From: Gluconacetobacter azotocaptans
GTDB taxonomy: Bacteria; Pseudomonadota; Alphaproteobacteria; Acetobacterales; Acetobacteraceae
Reading direction: 5' to 3'
Assembly (NCBI RefSeq): GCF_014174355.1
Contig: NZ_JABEQF010000012.1
Location: 29,306-93,305, forward strand
Length of the DNA stretch: 64,000 bases
Shown here: positions 17,040 through 28,173 of the stretch, one piece after another
Layout: each line of letters starts with the position of its first letter
How positions within the stretch are numbered: the first letter of the stretch is position 1
Translations under genes and position numbers: made by a program
Notes under the pieces: model-generated
Databases searched by the model: none
Told to the model about the DNA's origin: nothing
The model's input: the letters and a program-made list of their open reading frames with translations, nothing else

Positions 17040-17966
17040 ATGACAGACACACGCGATACGCCCTTCGCGGACGGCGCGGCCTATATCGACGGCGCGTTCA
17101 TGCCGGTGCGCGACGCGCGCATTCCGATCACCGACTGGGGCTACCGGCGGTCGGATGTCACCTATGATGTGGTCGGCGTCTGGAACGGCAGTTTCTTCAG
17201 GCTGGACGATCACATCGCGCGGTTTCGCCGCTCCATGCAGGCCCTGCGCCTGGACCCTGCCGAGGACGACGCGCGGATCGGGGCCATCCTCAATGAATGC
17301 GTCCGCCTCAGCGGACTGCGGAACGCCTATGTCGCCATGGATTGCCTGCGGGGGCGGCCGCTGCCCGGCCAGCGTTTCCACCCGGCGTCCTGCCGCAACT
17401 ACATCGCGGCCTTCGCCATTCCGTGGGTCTGGGTCATTTCGCCCGAGGTCCAGGCGCGCGGCGCGCATCTGATTATTGCGTCCCCCCTGCGAATCCCCGA
17501 CCGGTCGGTGGACCCGACCGTCAAGAATTTCCATTGGGGCGACCTGACGCAGGGATTGTTCGAGGCCGGGGACCGGGGAGCCGATACCTGCGTGCTGCTG
17601 GATGCCGACGGCCATGTCACCGAGGGCGCGGGGTTCAACGTCTTCGCCGTCATCGGCGGGGCGGTCGTTACACCCGACCGGGGCGCGCTGGAAGGGATCA
17701 CGCGCGCGTCGGTCGCCGAACTGTGCGGCGATCTGGGCCTGGAGTACTGCGAGCGGCCGGTGACGGCGCAGGAACTGCGCGGCGCGGAGGAAATCTTCCT
17801 GTCCACCACCGCCGGCGGGATCATGCCGGTCTCGCGTATCGACAACATCGTGCTGAGCGACGACCGGCCGGGGCCGGTCTCGATGCGGCTGCGCGACCTG
17901 TTCTGGGCGAAGCGCGCGCAGGGCTGGCACGCCACCCCGGTCGATTACGGCGACGCGGCGCCCTGA
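17040..17966 (+). CDS. Fold-type IV PLP transaminase, (R)-amine-transaminase-like
   Basis: 308 residues from ATG 17040. Class-IV aminotransferase: the PLP-binding lysine lies in PTVKNFHWGDLTQGL, with EGAGFNVF, GALEGITRASV and STTAGGIMPVS downstream. Several stretches (GYRRSDVTYDVVGVWNG, FFRLDDHIARF, VKNFHWGDL, TTAGGIMPVSRIDN) are closer, from memory, to characterised (R)-selective amine:pyruvate transaminases than to IlvE or D-alanine transaminase. Its substrate may be an (R)-amine, a D-amino acid or a beta-amino acid. The start is preceded by GCGATGGATCAGCA with a weak ribosome site; upstream in-frame ATG 16989 is possible. No obvious operon partner. Confidence 0.8.
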   Translation: MTDTRDTPFADGAAYIDGAFMPVRDARIPITDWGYRRSDVTYDVVGVWNGSFFRLDDHIARFRRSMQALRLDPAEDDARIGAILNECVRLSGLRNAYVAMDCLRGRPLPGQRFHPASCRNYIAAFAIPWVWVISPEVQARGAHLIIASPLRIPDRSVDPTVKNFHWGDLTQGLFEAGDRGADTCVLLDADGHVTEGAGFNVFAVIGGAVVTPDRGALEGITRASVAELCGDLGLEYCERPVTAQELRGAEEIFLSTTAGGIMPVSRIDNIVLSDDRPGPVSMRLRDLFWAKRAQGWHATPVDYGDAAP

Positions 17967-18070
17967 CCCGGCCGGGCCGGGGTGGTCTGGTGGAAATCGC
18001 ACAACTGGCCCTGTCCGCCAGGCCGCACGCCCCTACGATCGTGGGGATTTCATCTTCCGGAGGCGCTTCC

Positions 18071-18670
18071 GTGTCCGACTGCCTGCCCCGCCGCCTGTCC
18101 CCCGTCACCCTGACCGGGACACATGTCCAGCTTGTTCCGTTGTCGCCCGCCCATCATGACGGGCTGGTCGAGGCCACGCGGGACGGGTCGTTGTGGGAAC
18201 TGTGGTTCACCAGCGTGCCCGACCCCGACGGCATGGCGGCCGAAATCGCCCGGCGGCTGCGTCTGGCGGACGCGGGCACGATGCTGCCCTTCACCGTGAT
18301 CAGCCTGCCCGACCGGCGCATCGTGGGCATGACCACCTTCATGAATATCGATCTCGCGGGGCCGCGCGTGGAAATCGGGTCCACCTGGTACGCCCGCGCG
18401 GTACAGCGCACGGCCCTGAACACCGAGGCCAAGCTGCTGCTGCTGGGCCATGCGTTCGACCATCTGGACTGCCTGGCCGTCGAACTGCGCACCCATGTCC
18501 TCAACCAGCGCAGCCGCCGCGCCATCGAACGCATCGGCGCCCGGCTGGACGGCATTCTGCGCCGTCACATGCGGGCCCAGGACGGCACGGTGCGCGATAC
18601 CTGCGTCTACAGCATCACCGCGCCGGACTGGCCGGCGGTGCGTTCGCACCTGCGGTCGCTGCTGGGCTGA
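18071..18670 (+). CDS. GNAT-family N-acetyltransferase (RimJ/RimL type)
   Basis: 199 residues from GTG 18071, preceded by GGAGG at 8-nt spacing. The fold elements are LTGTHVQLVPLSPAHHDGLVE (strand 1/helix 1), PFTVISLPDRRIVGMTTFMNID, EIGSTWYARAVQRTALNTEAKLLLLGHAFD (acetyl-CoA pyrophosphate region) and ELRTHVLNQRSRRAIERIGARLDGILRRH, as in RimJ/RimL/SpeG-like enzymes that acetylate ribosomal proteins, amino acids or antibiotics. The substrate cannot be assigned. It lies 104 bp after the transaminase gene on the same strand. Confidence 0.82.
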   Translation: MSDCLPRRLSPVTLTGTHVQLVPLSPAHHDGLVEATRDGSLWELWFTSVPDPDGMAAEIARRLRLADAGTMLPFTVISLPDRRIVGMTTFMNIDLAGPRVEIGSTWYARAVQRTALNTEAKLLLLGHAFDHLDCLAVELRTHVLNQRSRRAIERIGARLDGILRRHMRAQDGTVRDTCVYSITAPDWPAVRSHLRSLLG

Positions 18671-18686
18671 CGCCTGCCCCCGAAGT

Positions 18687-18724
18687 CGGGCGCTGCCCTT
18701 TGGCGGGTTTCAGGGCGGCGCCCG
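18687..18724. repeat. Repeat-family fragment (copy E), long hairpin between convergent genes
   Basis: CGGGCGC (18687-18693) pairs with GCGCCCG (18718-18724), and GCCCT (18695) with AGGGC (18712). The loop holds TTTGGCGGGTTTC, the spacer sequence of the dispersed repeat in inverse orientation. It sits between the convergent stops at 18670 and 18744 and probably works as a bidirectional terminator. Confidence 0.65.
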
Positions 18725-18743
18725 GAGGCATGCGCATATCGCC

Positions 18744-20849
18744 CTAGCGGCCCTGCCGCTGTCGGGCCTCCCAGACGGCGCGGATGTGATCGGGGTCGAT
18801 CTTCCGGGCGCCGCGTGGCTGGTTGGGAGCGGGAGCCGGTGCGGCGCGCGGGGCGGCCGGCCGGCGTCCGCCGCGCGGATGGCTGAGCGCGCCCGGCGCG
18901 ATGCCGGCGGCGGGGTTTTCGTTCGCCGCGCGGACGGCGCGGGCGCAGATCGACGAGTCGCCGACTCCGAACTGGATGGTCGGCAGCAGCGCCAGGGGCG
19001 GCATCAGGAAGCCCAGCCCGGCGGCGGCCGCCGCGCGGCCCACGATCTCGGCCCCGGGCAGGACCGACGGGCTTTTCAGCGGGCCGGTGATATGGAACGG
19101 CCCTGGCAGCGACGCGACCGAAAAATGGACCGAGCGCGTCGTCAGCGCATAGTCGATGGTGTTGCGGCGCAGGTCGATGGTGCCGCGGCCCAGGGTGCGG
19201 CCCTCGCCGGTTTCCAGCAGCAGCGTCCTGGTCGACACCACCCCGTCGCGCAGGGGCAGGTCGGCGATGAAGCACTGCACGTCCGTCCGCTTGGGGAAGC
19301 CCAGCGCGGACAGCACCGCGTTGCCGATCTGCAGGCCCAGCACGTCGGGCACCAGGGCCGAGATGTCGCCGCCCTGGTCCAGCACCAGCGTCAGCCCGCC
19401 ATTGCCGCGCGCCAGCAGGCTGGCCACCGAATTGCCCGTGGCCTGCAGGGTGGCATGGCCGCCGATGATGCCCTTCGCGCCCGATCCTGTGGCGGCCTGC
19501 ATGATGCGCGAAAGGTCGATATGCGCGAAATCCATGCGCATCCGGGTGGCGAAACCGCCGTCGGTCGGGGTCAGGGTGATGACACTGGCCAATGTGCCGC
19601 TGCCGACGGCGAAATTCAGTCGGCGGACGTCGATCGCGCCGTCCTGGATGGCGATGTCGGCGTCGATATTGTCCAGCGGCGTGCGGCGGTTTTCGATATG
19701 GTCGCCGCGATAGAGCAGATGCGCGTTGATGGCGCGCAGCTTGGGGATGTTGATCGGCGTGTCGGGCAGCACGTTCGGGTCGGCCTCGGCCGCCTTCTTC
19801 TCCGCCGCCGTGGGTGTCTTGTCGGGGTTGGCCCCGATGAACCCGCCCAGATCCACCAGGTCGACGCGGCGGGAATGCAGGTTGGCCTGCACGAAGGGCA
19901 CGGCGGGCTGCGGATCGACGGTGATGGTGCCGTCCAGGTCGCTCGACCCCATTTTTCCGCGCAGGTTGCCGAAGCGGATCGTCTTGCGATCGTAATCGAG
20001 GGTGCCGGTAATCGAATAATCGGGCGTCCGGGGGATGGGAATGCCGGTCAGCGGGTAGAGCAGGGACATGTCGGGGCCGGAAAAATGAAGGGACAGTTGC
20101 GCGCCTTCGAATTTCAGCGGATTGACGATACTGCCCTTCAGCGTGGCCAGCGTCGGGCCGTTATGCACGGTAAGATCGACGGGATAGGGGTGCGCGGTGT
20201 CCAGCAGCGTCAGCAGCGCGCCGCCGACGAAATGCCCGTCGATCGGCTGCGCGGCATAGCGGCCGCGCGCGTCGGCGACGATCTGGCCCCGTTCGCCGTC
20301 ATGCGGCGGCGTGGTGTGCACCGCCAGCATCATGTCCGCGCGCAGCCGGGCATCGGCGATGCGGGCCTGTCCGTCGGTGATGCGCAATTCCCCGATATCG
20401 GGAAGGGCAGGGCTGCCGCCCGAGCCTTTCGACGCGCCGAATACGGCATTGGTGCTGCCGTCGGCGCGGCGGACGACGTCCAGCCGGGGGGCGTCGAACG
20501 CCACCAGGGGCAGCGTGACCGCGCGATGCCGGATATAGCGCCAGACGTCGAACGAAACGCTGGCATGGCGCGCGGTGGCGAAGGGCTGCTTCTCGTCCTC
20601 GAACCCCTTGGGCTGGGCAATAGTCAGGTCGTCGACCGTGGCCGTGACGACGCGCCCCAGCCGGACATGCAGATGGGAAATCGTGGTCGGGCGCCCCAGC
20701 GCGGCGCTGGCGCGGGAATTGACCATCGGCACGAACCAGTCCCACGACCACAGCAGCACGATGAGGACGCCGAGCAGGAGCAGCGCGCCGAGGCCCACGC
20801 CAAGGATCCTGCCTGTGCGAAATCGGGGGGAGGGGTGGGCATCGGCCAT
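18744..20849 (-). CDS. AsmA-family envelope protein
   Basis: 701 residues. One N-terminal membrane anchor (LGALLLLGVLIVLLWSWDWFVP) is followed by a large beta-rich periplasmic region with the AsmA pattern RASAALGRPTTISHLHVRLGRVV near the start and a C-terminal repeat region (GNAVLSALGFPKRTDVQCFIADLPLRDGVV). AsmA-like proteins are thought to bridge inner and outer membranes for phospholipid transport or outer-membrane assembly. It ends in a basic, Pro/Ala-rich tail (residues 650-701). Monocistronic as far as can be seen. Confidence 0.85.
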   Translation of the reverse strand: MADAHPSPRFRTGRILGVGLGALLLLGVLIVLLWSWDWFVPMVNSRASAALGRPTTISHLHVRLGRVVTATVDDLTIAQPKGFEDEKQPFATARHASVSFDVWRYIRHRAVTLPLVAFDAPRLDVVRRADGSTNAVFGASKGSGGSPALPDIGELRITDGQARIADARLRADMMLAVHTTPPHDGERGQIVADARGRYAAQPIDGHFVGGALLTLLDTAHPYPVDLTVHNGPTLATLKGSIVNPLKFEGAQLSLHFSGPDMSLLYPLTGIPIPRTPDYSITGTLDYDRKTIRFGNLRGKMGSSDLDGTITVDPQPAVPFVQANLHSRRVDLVDLGGFIGANPDKTPTAAEKKAAEADPNVLPDTPINIPKLRAINAHLLYRGDHIENRRTPLDNIDADIAIQDGAIDVRRLNFAVGSGTLASVITLTPTDGGFATRMRMDFAHIDLSRIMQAATGSGAKGIIGGHATLQATGNSVASLLARGNGGLTLVLDQGGDISALVPDVLGLQIGNAVLSALGFPKRTDVQCFIADLPLRDGVVSTRTLLLETGEGRTLGRGTIDLRRNTIDYALTTRSVHFSVASLPGPFHITGPLKSPSVLPGAEIVGRAAAAAGLGFLMPPLALLPTIQFGVGDSSICARAVRAANENPAAGIAPGALSHPRGGRRPAAPRAAPAPAPNQPRGARKIDPDHIRAVWEARQRQGR

Positions 20850-21464
20850 GGCGGAACCGCCTTCCTTCTGCGTCGGGGCCCGTCATGCGTCCTGTACCGC
20901 CTGTATCGCGCGGGACGGAAGGATGGCGGGCCGGGCCGTAGAGCGGCCGGTGTTGCTGTGCGTTCCCATGCCTAACGCATTGGGATCGCAGCCGGTTGCG
21001 TCCTGCGGCGCGTGCCCCCGCCGTGCCTCGCCGCGCACGTGATGCCATCGACAACAGCAAAGACGCAGATGGCGGGACAGGTCGGACTTTGCCCCGAGGC
21101 GTCGGAACGCCGCATTGTGATCGCGTCCTTGATGCGGGGCAAGGGATGTCGGTGCTAAGGTCTATCGGCGAGGCAGGACAGCGCGGAACGCGATGTCCTG
21201 CCTTGGCGTGGCGTGTTCATGCGACCCGCACGCCGATTAACGTCCGCCCAAGACGACGCGGGAGAAAATATCCAGGTTGACGCGGTCAACATGCTTATCG
21301 GCGGTGCGTACACGCGTGCCGGGTCGACCGTGGGGGGCCGTTTTAAAAGCAGGTATGTCGGGCGCGCGCATCTCCAGCCTTCGGCGAGGGAGATGCGTCG
21401 GATCGTCGGCAGGCCCACTTTTAAGACAGCCTCTTGCTTCGCGCGCTCATGATGGAGGCAGGAC
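20850..21464. other. 615-bp intergenic region with two long hairpins
   Basis: No convincing gene. Two perfect inverted repeats stand out: 21171-21203 (10-bp stem AGGCAGGACA / TGTCCTGCCT) and 21367-21397 (9-bp stem CGCATCTCC / GGAGATGCG). The last ~120 bp are A+T-richer and include TTTTAAAA (21341-21348). The region starts the accessory-looking island and probably holds promoters for both divergent genes, which I cannot pinpoint. GGAGG at 21453-21457 is the ribosome site of the next gene. Confidence 0.5.
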
Positions 21465-24203
<2,739 letters not shown>

Positions 24204-24246
24204 CAGCCTGTCTGGAAATCCGGTCTGGCGCGACCCGACGCGCCCG
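24204..24246 (+). mobile_element. One-ended remnant related to the MITE at 25666
   Basis: CAGCCTGTCTGGAAATCC followed by GGTCTGGCGCGACCCGACGCG aligns, with one gap and about three-quarters identity by eye, to the left end of the 162-bp element at 25666-25827. No matching right end is seen before the next gene. It starts directly after the stop codon of the GH63-like gene, so it looks like the residue of an old insertion or deletion. Confidence 0.55.
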
Positions 24247-24330
24247 TGCCAGGGCGCTCGCGGTGCCGGACCAGATCATGGATGCCGCCATTTGCGGTAT
24301 GGTCCGATAGATGAAATTTATGGAGAAACA

Positions 24331-24807
24331 TTACTTCATGGACACCACCAGGGCGTCGCCGCCCATACTGAGCATGAGGCCCGCGCGCTTGGCACGCAGG
24401 TGCATGATGACGCCGGCCTCGTTCTGTAGCCACATTTCGCCGGCACTTGCCGTCCCAACGGCAAAGCCATAACGCGCACGGCCATAAGTTCCTGGAAATT
24501 TCCGAATATCTTGAAGGTTGAAAACCTCTCCGGTGGCGTCGACGGACGAAACACCGAACCCACCAATACCAAGACCGCCGAATTTCAGGGGATAGGTTTT
24601 CCCCCGGAAGGTAATGGTGCCATTTCCACCACCACCACTGCCGACGAACGCGACCTGAAACTCCCGCAACCTGACGTAAGCATCCGGGGTGCGCCCGGAC
24701 TGGCTGGTGTGCTGTTCCTTCGAATCGCCCGCGCACCCACCGAGCGAAATGGCCGGCGTGGTGAGGAGTGCTACGATTACGAACCATTTTCTGACGCGCA
24801 TTGACAC
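24331..24807 (-). CDS. Glycine-rich lipoprotein of unknown function
   Basis: 158 residues from GTG 24807, chosen because AAGGA lies 7 nt upstream of it; ATG 24801 is the alternative. Lipoprotein signal with lipobox SLGGC (C at about 25). A run of glycines (VGSGGGGNGTI) precedes a compact domain, LKFGGLGIGGFGVSSVDATGEVFNLQDIRKFPGTY, then ARYGFAVGTASAGEMWLQNEAGV and LMLSMGGDALVV. The second half looks like a glycine-zipper or small beta barrel. I do not recognise the family. It lies between a mobile-element remnant and other island genes and is transcribed opposite to the GH63-like gene. Confidence 0.6.
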   Translation of the reverse strand: MSMRVRKWFVIVALLTTPAISLGGCAGDSKEQHTSQSGRTPDAYVRLREFQVAFVGSGGGGNGTITFRGKTYPLKFGGLGIGGFGVSSVDATGEVFNLQDIRKFPGTYGRARYGFAVGTASAGEMWLQNEAGVIMHLRAKRAGLMLSMGGDALVVSMK

Positions 24808-24941
24808 AACACGATCCTTACAGCGTTCATGTCCGTGGTCGAACTGGACACGCTTGACGCCACCCGGTCAAAACGCTGCGGGTAAACGCGTTCAGGTCCT
24901 CGATGGTTGAAGTGTTCACACACATATGACCCTCACCGCGA

Positions 24942-25634
24942 TCATGCTCCTCTCGTTTCGGTAGAGGACTGTCCGGGAGCCGCCGCCGAGAGACTGCGAA
25001 TCAGGGCATTCATCTCGCTGTGTACGGCCGTCTTCGGGTCGAGCAGTTCATCGGCCGTATGTGTGTCGATCAATCGTCCGAGCTTTACCAGGGTTTTGAA
25101 CCGCATCCGGTGCGCCTCCTTCAATGCGGTCGGTCGTCTGATGAACAGAATTCTGAAAAGTTCTCCGTCACCGAACAGCGTGGAGAGTTCGGAAATATAC
25201 GTGTAGATTAGAAACAGAACCGCGATCCAGATCTGGATCGCGAAAAAACGGTTCCACGTAAAATGGGTCGCGATATATGCCAGCAGTCCGTCTGGCCGAC
25301 CACCATGGAGCAGAAATTCTATCAACTTTTCCAGGAAGCGCGCTATGGCGACGACCGTGAAGTAGATTCCGCTTTTGAAGAGCACCGACTGAATCAAAGG
25401 CGCGGAGTTGAGATGATGGAAAAATGGCAAGGCGTTCGCCACCAACACCGCCTTCCCGACGACCAGGGCTGCTGTCGTCGCGATCAAATAGCTGGATAAA
25501 TGGATCTGATAATCGCCCAGAAGTAGATTGGTGGTAAACAATATTAGATTGAATCCTATGCCAAAGAATATCGTGGGAGGCAGGATTTTCTTGAATTCTC
25601 TGAATATGAACGAAAATACCGCAGACGTAGTCAT
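24942..25634 (-). CDS. Uncharacterised polytopic membrane protein
   Basis: 230 residues; AAGGA 9 nt before ATG 25634. Four hydrophobic segments at about 20-40, 47-70, 85-105 and 130-150, followed by a soluble, charged C-terminal tail of about 75 residues (FGDGELFRILFIRRPTALKEAHRMRFKTLVKLGR). The gene is visibly A+T-richer (by eye about half G+C) than the surrounding chromosome, which suggests transfer. No family or catalytic motif is recognised. A MITE is inserted 31 bp upstream of its start, probably inside its promoter region. Confidence 0.65.
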   Translation of the reverse strand: MTTSAVFSFIFREFKKILPPTIFFGIGFNLILFTTNLLLGDYQIHLSSYLIATTAALVVGKAVLVANALPFFHHLNSAPLIQSVLFKSGIYFTVVAIARFLEKLIEFLLHGGRPDGLLAYIATHFTWNRFFAIQIWIAVLFLIYTYISELSTLFGDGELFRILFIRRPTALKEAHRMRFKTLVKLGRLIDTHTADELLDPKTAVHSEMNALIRSLSAAAPGQSSTETRGA

Positions 25635-25665
25635 GGAATGTCGTCCTTGATACGAGATGTCGTAA

Positions 25666-25827
25666 GAGCCTGTTTGAAAATGCGCGCTGGCGGCGATCCG
25701 ACGCGCGTTTTCTGCGCTTCGATGCTCACGGCCGATAAGGCCGCTCCGCTTCGGTGCTCAAAAACACACGCCGGGCGCTTCACTGCGTTCCGCTTTCGCT
25801 CGCCAGCCCACATTTTCAAACAGGCTC
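25666..25827. mobile_element. 162-bp MITE with TAA target duplication (IS5/IS1031-like ends)
   Basis: Terminal inverted repeats begin GAGCCTGTTTGAAAATG at the left and end CATTTTCAAACAGGCTC at the right; 25 of the outer 27 bp match. The element is flanked on both sides by TAA (25663-25665 and 25828-25830), a 3-bp target duplication of the TNA type used by the IS1031 group of the IS5 family. It has no coding capacity. It lies in the gap between two divergent genes of the island. Confidence 0.88.
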
Positions 25828-25830
25828 TAA

Positions 25831-26067
25831 TATCTGCTTCAAGTGAGATGAGGATAAATGAGGCGGTACGTCGTCAAGTCGCGTGCGGACCCGTCATGAC
25901 AAATATGTGCTTCATCGGAATTTGTAAGTGGTGGCAATTTTTCCATCGGTATTTTTTGCGGGAACGTCCATGAATCATTTGAAATATCCAGCCCTGGAAA
26001 GGTAAGAGGTTCTGATCCTGTTCTGACAAGCCGTGCCGCACAACGCCCCCGTAACTGGAGAGATCGG
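25831..26067. other. A+T-rich gap between the MITE and the DUF4239 gene
   Basis: About 240 bp of notably low G+C sequence (for example ATTTGTAAGTGGTGGCAA and TTTTTCCATCGG). No protein-coding pattern is seen. It should contain the promoter of the gene starting at 26068, whose ribosome site is GGAGAGATCGG. Confidence 0.4.
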
Positions 26068-26877
26068 ATGATCCTGCTGTTCTTTCGGCACCTGTTCGCA
26101 CAGGGGTTCATTGTGGCAGGTTTTTTTTTATTTCTGTCGTTCACGCTTTCTGCGGAAATCGGTTACCGCCTCGGGCGGCATGTCGCTGCGTCGAAGCCGG
26201 AGAATGAAGCGGATATCACGATAAGTTCCACGCTGACGTCCGGAATGGTCGGTTTGCTTGCGTTCACCCTGGGCTTGTCCATCAATTTTGCACAAAATCG
26301 CTTCGAGGCCCGTCGCGACCTGGTGCTGGCGGAGGCAAATGCCATTGGAACGGCATGGCTGCGGACGAAGTTGATGGATGATGCGACAGCGCTCACGCTG
26401 GGCGACAGGATCGAAGACTATGCCCATGTCAGGCTGGCCTTCACGATCACCGAGTCGGATGCCGATGTCCCGGGCCTGATCGGGCGAACGAATGCGCTGC
26501 AGGCGGAGATATGGCAATCGGCGCAGGCCATGGCGCACCGTTCGCCGAACCCGATCACGACAGCATTGATTACCGCACTGAATGACATGTTCGACGTTTC
26601 AGCGTCTCAGCAGTTTGCGTATGAGAGCCGGGTGCCGCCGAATCTCCTGCTCATGCTCTATGGTGGGGCGATCGTGACGATCGGCGCCCTGGGGTACCAA
26701 CTGGGTCTTGCCGGCAATCGTCAGGTCGTGCTGACCACGCTTTTATTGATGATGTGGTCAAGTGGCATGCTCCTGATCGCGGACTTGAATCAGCCCCGTA
26801 TGGGAAGCATCCGGGCAGACGCCGCGCCGCTCATATGGACCATCCGGGGATTCGGCGCAAAGCCGCAGGTGCGTTGA
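26068..26877 (+). CDS. Bestrophin-like / DUF4239 membrane protein
   Basis: 269 residues. Hydrophobic segments at about 8-28 and 52-75, then a ~100-residue soluble helical region (NRFEARRDLVLAEANAIGTAWLRTKLMDD) and two C-terminal segments (LLLMLYGGAIVTIGALGYQLG and LTTLLLMMWSSGMLLIADL) ending with D-x-N-Q-P-R. That layout and the 'NRFEARRDLVLAEANAIGTAWLR' block are typical of DUF4239 (bestrophin-like) proteins, possibly anion channels; the function is not established. Part of the accessory-looking island, with the patatin gene convergent 60 bp away. Confidence 0.72.
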   Translation: MILLFFRHLFAQGFIVAGFFLFLSFTLSAEIGYRLGRHVAASKPENEADITISSTLTSGMVGLLAFTLGLSINFAQNRFEARRDLVLAEANAIGTAWLRTKLMDDATALTLGDRIEDYAHVRLAFTITESDADVPGLIGRTNALQAEIWQSAQAMAHRSPNPITTALITALNDMFDVSASQQFAYESRVPPNLLLMLYGGAIVTIGALGYQLGLAGNRQVVLTTLLLMMWSSGMLLIADLNQPRMGSIRADAAPLIWTIRGFGAKPQVR

Positions 26878-26937
26878 TCGGATAACGCTCGGCGGGAGCA
26901 TGGTTTCATGCCTGGGTGGTTTGGTGAAGATGAGTCA

Positions 26938-28173
26938 TTAAATCGGTGGGGCCTTTGCCCACGGGTACCCGGCGCGACCCCGCCGGTAGCCGTAATCGAA
27001 CAGCGCCCGCATGTACTTCTGGTCGAACGGCTTGGGCGGCTTCAGGTCGAAATCGGAACCGATATAAGCGAGATTGTAGCCGATATCGTCGTGCCGGGTC
27101 GTGTTATAGAGGCGGATCACGTCATTGATGCCGCTTGCCGTAATCATCGTGGCGATCGCGCGTCCGGCGATTCCCAGTGTGCGTCGTTCCGTGGTGGCCC
27201 ATTCGGGGTCGAGGCGGCCGTTACGGATAATATAGGCGTTCGCGGAAAGGACATGTTGGCCGGATGCCATGCGCAGACGCCGCTGTCGCGTCAAGGCCGA
27301 CGGGTACAGGAACGCCTGTGCGAAGGCGCCGCCGTCCACATGCATTTCCTGATATGGCTTTCCATCCAGAACGACGTTGAACATGGTGGGTGGAAACGCG
27401 CCAGGAATGGCGGACGAGGCCAGCAGGATGCGACGGATGGTATCCAGGGCCCGTGGATGTCCGCTTCCGGCAATCGCGCCGATATTCCAGATCACCGGCT
27501 GTTGGGCGTCGAGGTTGGTTGTCCCGACGAATAGCAGTCGTCCGCCGGCATAGGCCTTTGCCAACGCGTTCAGCATGTTTTCGTCCAGGTAAGTGGAGAT
27601 GGTCTTGAACAGTGGGGCATTGTCGCTCATCGCATCGTTAAAGAACGCCGCGGTGAAAAAGCGTCTCAACAGCACGTGGGCCGGGGTGAGTTCAGTGTAG
27701 ACGGCGCGCAATGGCCCGTCGTAGCTGGAGCCCAGATAGGCGAAGGGCGCGGTCAGCGCACCGGTGCTCACGCCTGTGACAAGTTCGAACGTCGGTCGTG
27801 TACCCCGCTCGGACCAGCCGCACAGCAGGCCTGCGCCGAAGGCGCCATTTTCTCCGCCACCGGACACTGCCAGGAGTTGCAGTTCCGGCAGCGACGCGGT
27901 CGAGGCGAGATTTTGTGCCACCCGCATGCGCTCCAGGGCGGCCATGACCTCAATTTCCAGCGGCCCCGTTCCGTAAAAAGGAAAGAAGCGTTCGTTCGGT
28001 AATCCGAGTACGCTGGCCTGGAGGGTCCGCGCCAGCGGCACCGCGGTCCCACGCATCGGAAAGCTGCACCCTGCCAACAGGGCAGCGGCCGCGCCTCCGC
28101 CGGCAAGACCGAAAAGGCTTCGACGTGACTGTAATGCATGCACGCCGCCGCCGGAATGCTGTCCTATGACCAT
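26938..28173 (-). CDS. Patatin-like phospholipase, Tat-type lipoprotein
   Basis: 411 residues from ATG 28173. The N terminus has a twin-arginine-like block (SRRSLFGLAGG) then LLAGC lipobox, so a membrane-anchored periplasmic location is predicted. Patatin catalytic elements are all present: oxyanion loop GGGENGAFGAG, nucleophile elbow GVSTGAL, and catalytic aspartate in HVDGGAFAQ. It should hydrolyse phospholipid or other acyl esters. The longer frame to 28269 was not used because it adds a leader that hides the signal. Last gene of the island; it points toward the DUF4239 gene and away from ahpF. Confidence 0.85.
   Translation of the reverse strand: MVIGQHSGGGVHALQSRRSLFGLAGGGAAAALLAGCSFPMRGTAVPLARTLQASVLGLPNERFFPFYGTGPLEIEVMAALERMRVAQNLASTASLPELQLLAVSGGGENGAFGAGLLCGWSERGTRPTFELVTGVSTGALTAPFAYLGSSYDGPLRAVYTELTPAHVLLRRFFTAAFFNDAMSDNAPLFKTISTYLDENMLNALAKAYAGGRLLFVGTTNLDAQQPVIWNIGAIAGSGHPRALDTIRRILLASSAIPGAFPPTMFNVVLDGKPYQEMHVDGGAFAQAFLYPSALTRQRRLRMASGQHVLSANAYIIRNGRLDPEWATTERRTLGIAGRAIATMITASGINDVIRLYNTTRHDDIGYNLAYIGSDFDLKPPKPFDQKYMRALFDYGYRRGRAGYPWAKAPPI

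Noticed and set aside
26908..27534. 208-residue plus-strand frame opposite the patatin gene
   Set aside because: Antisense shadow with no motif; the patatin catalytic motifs are on the other strand.
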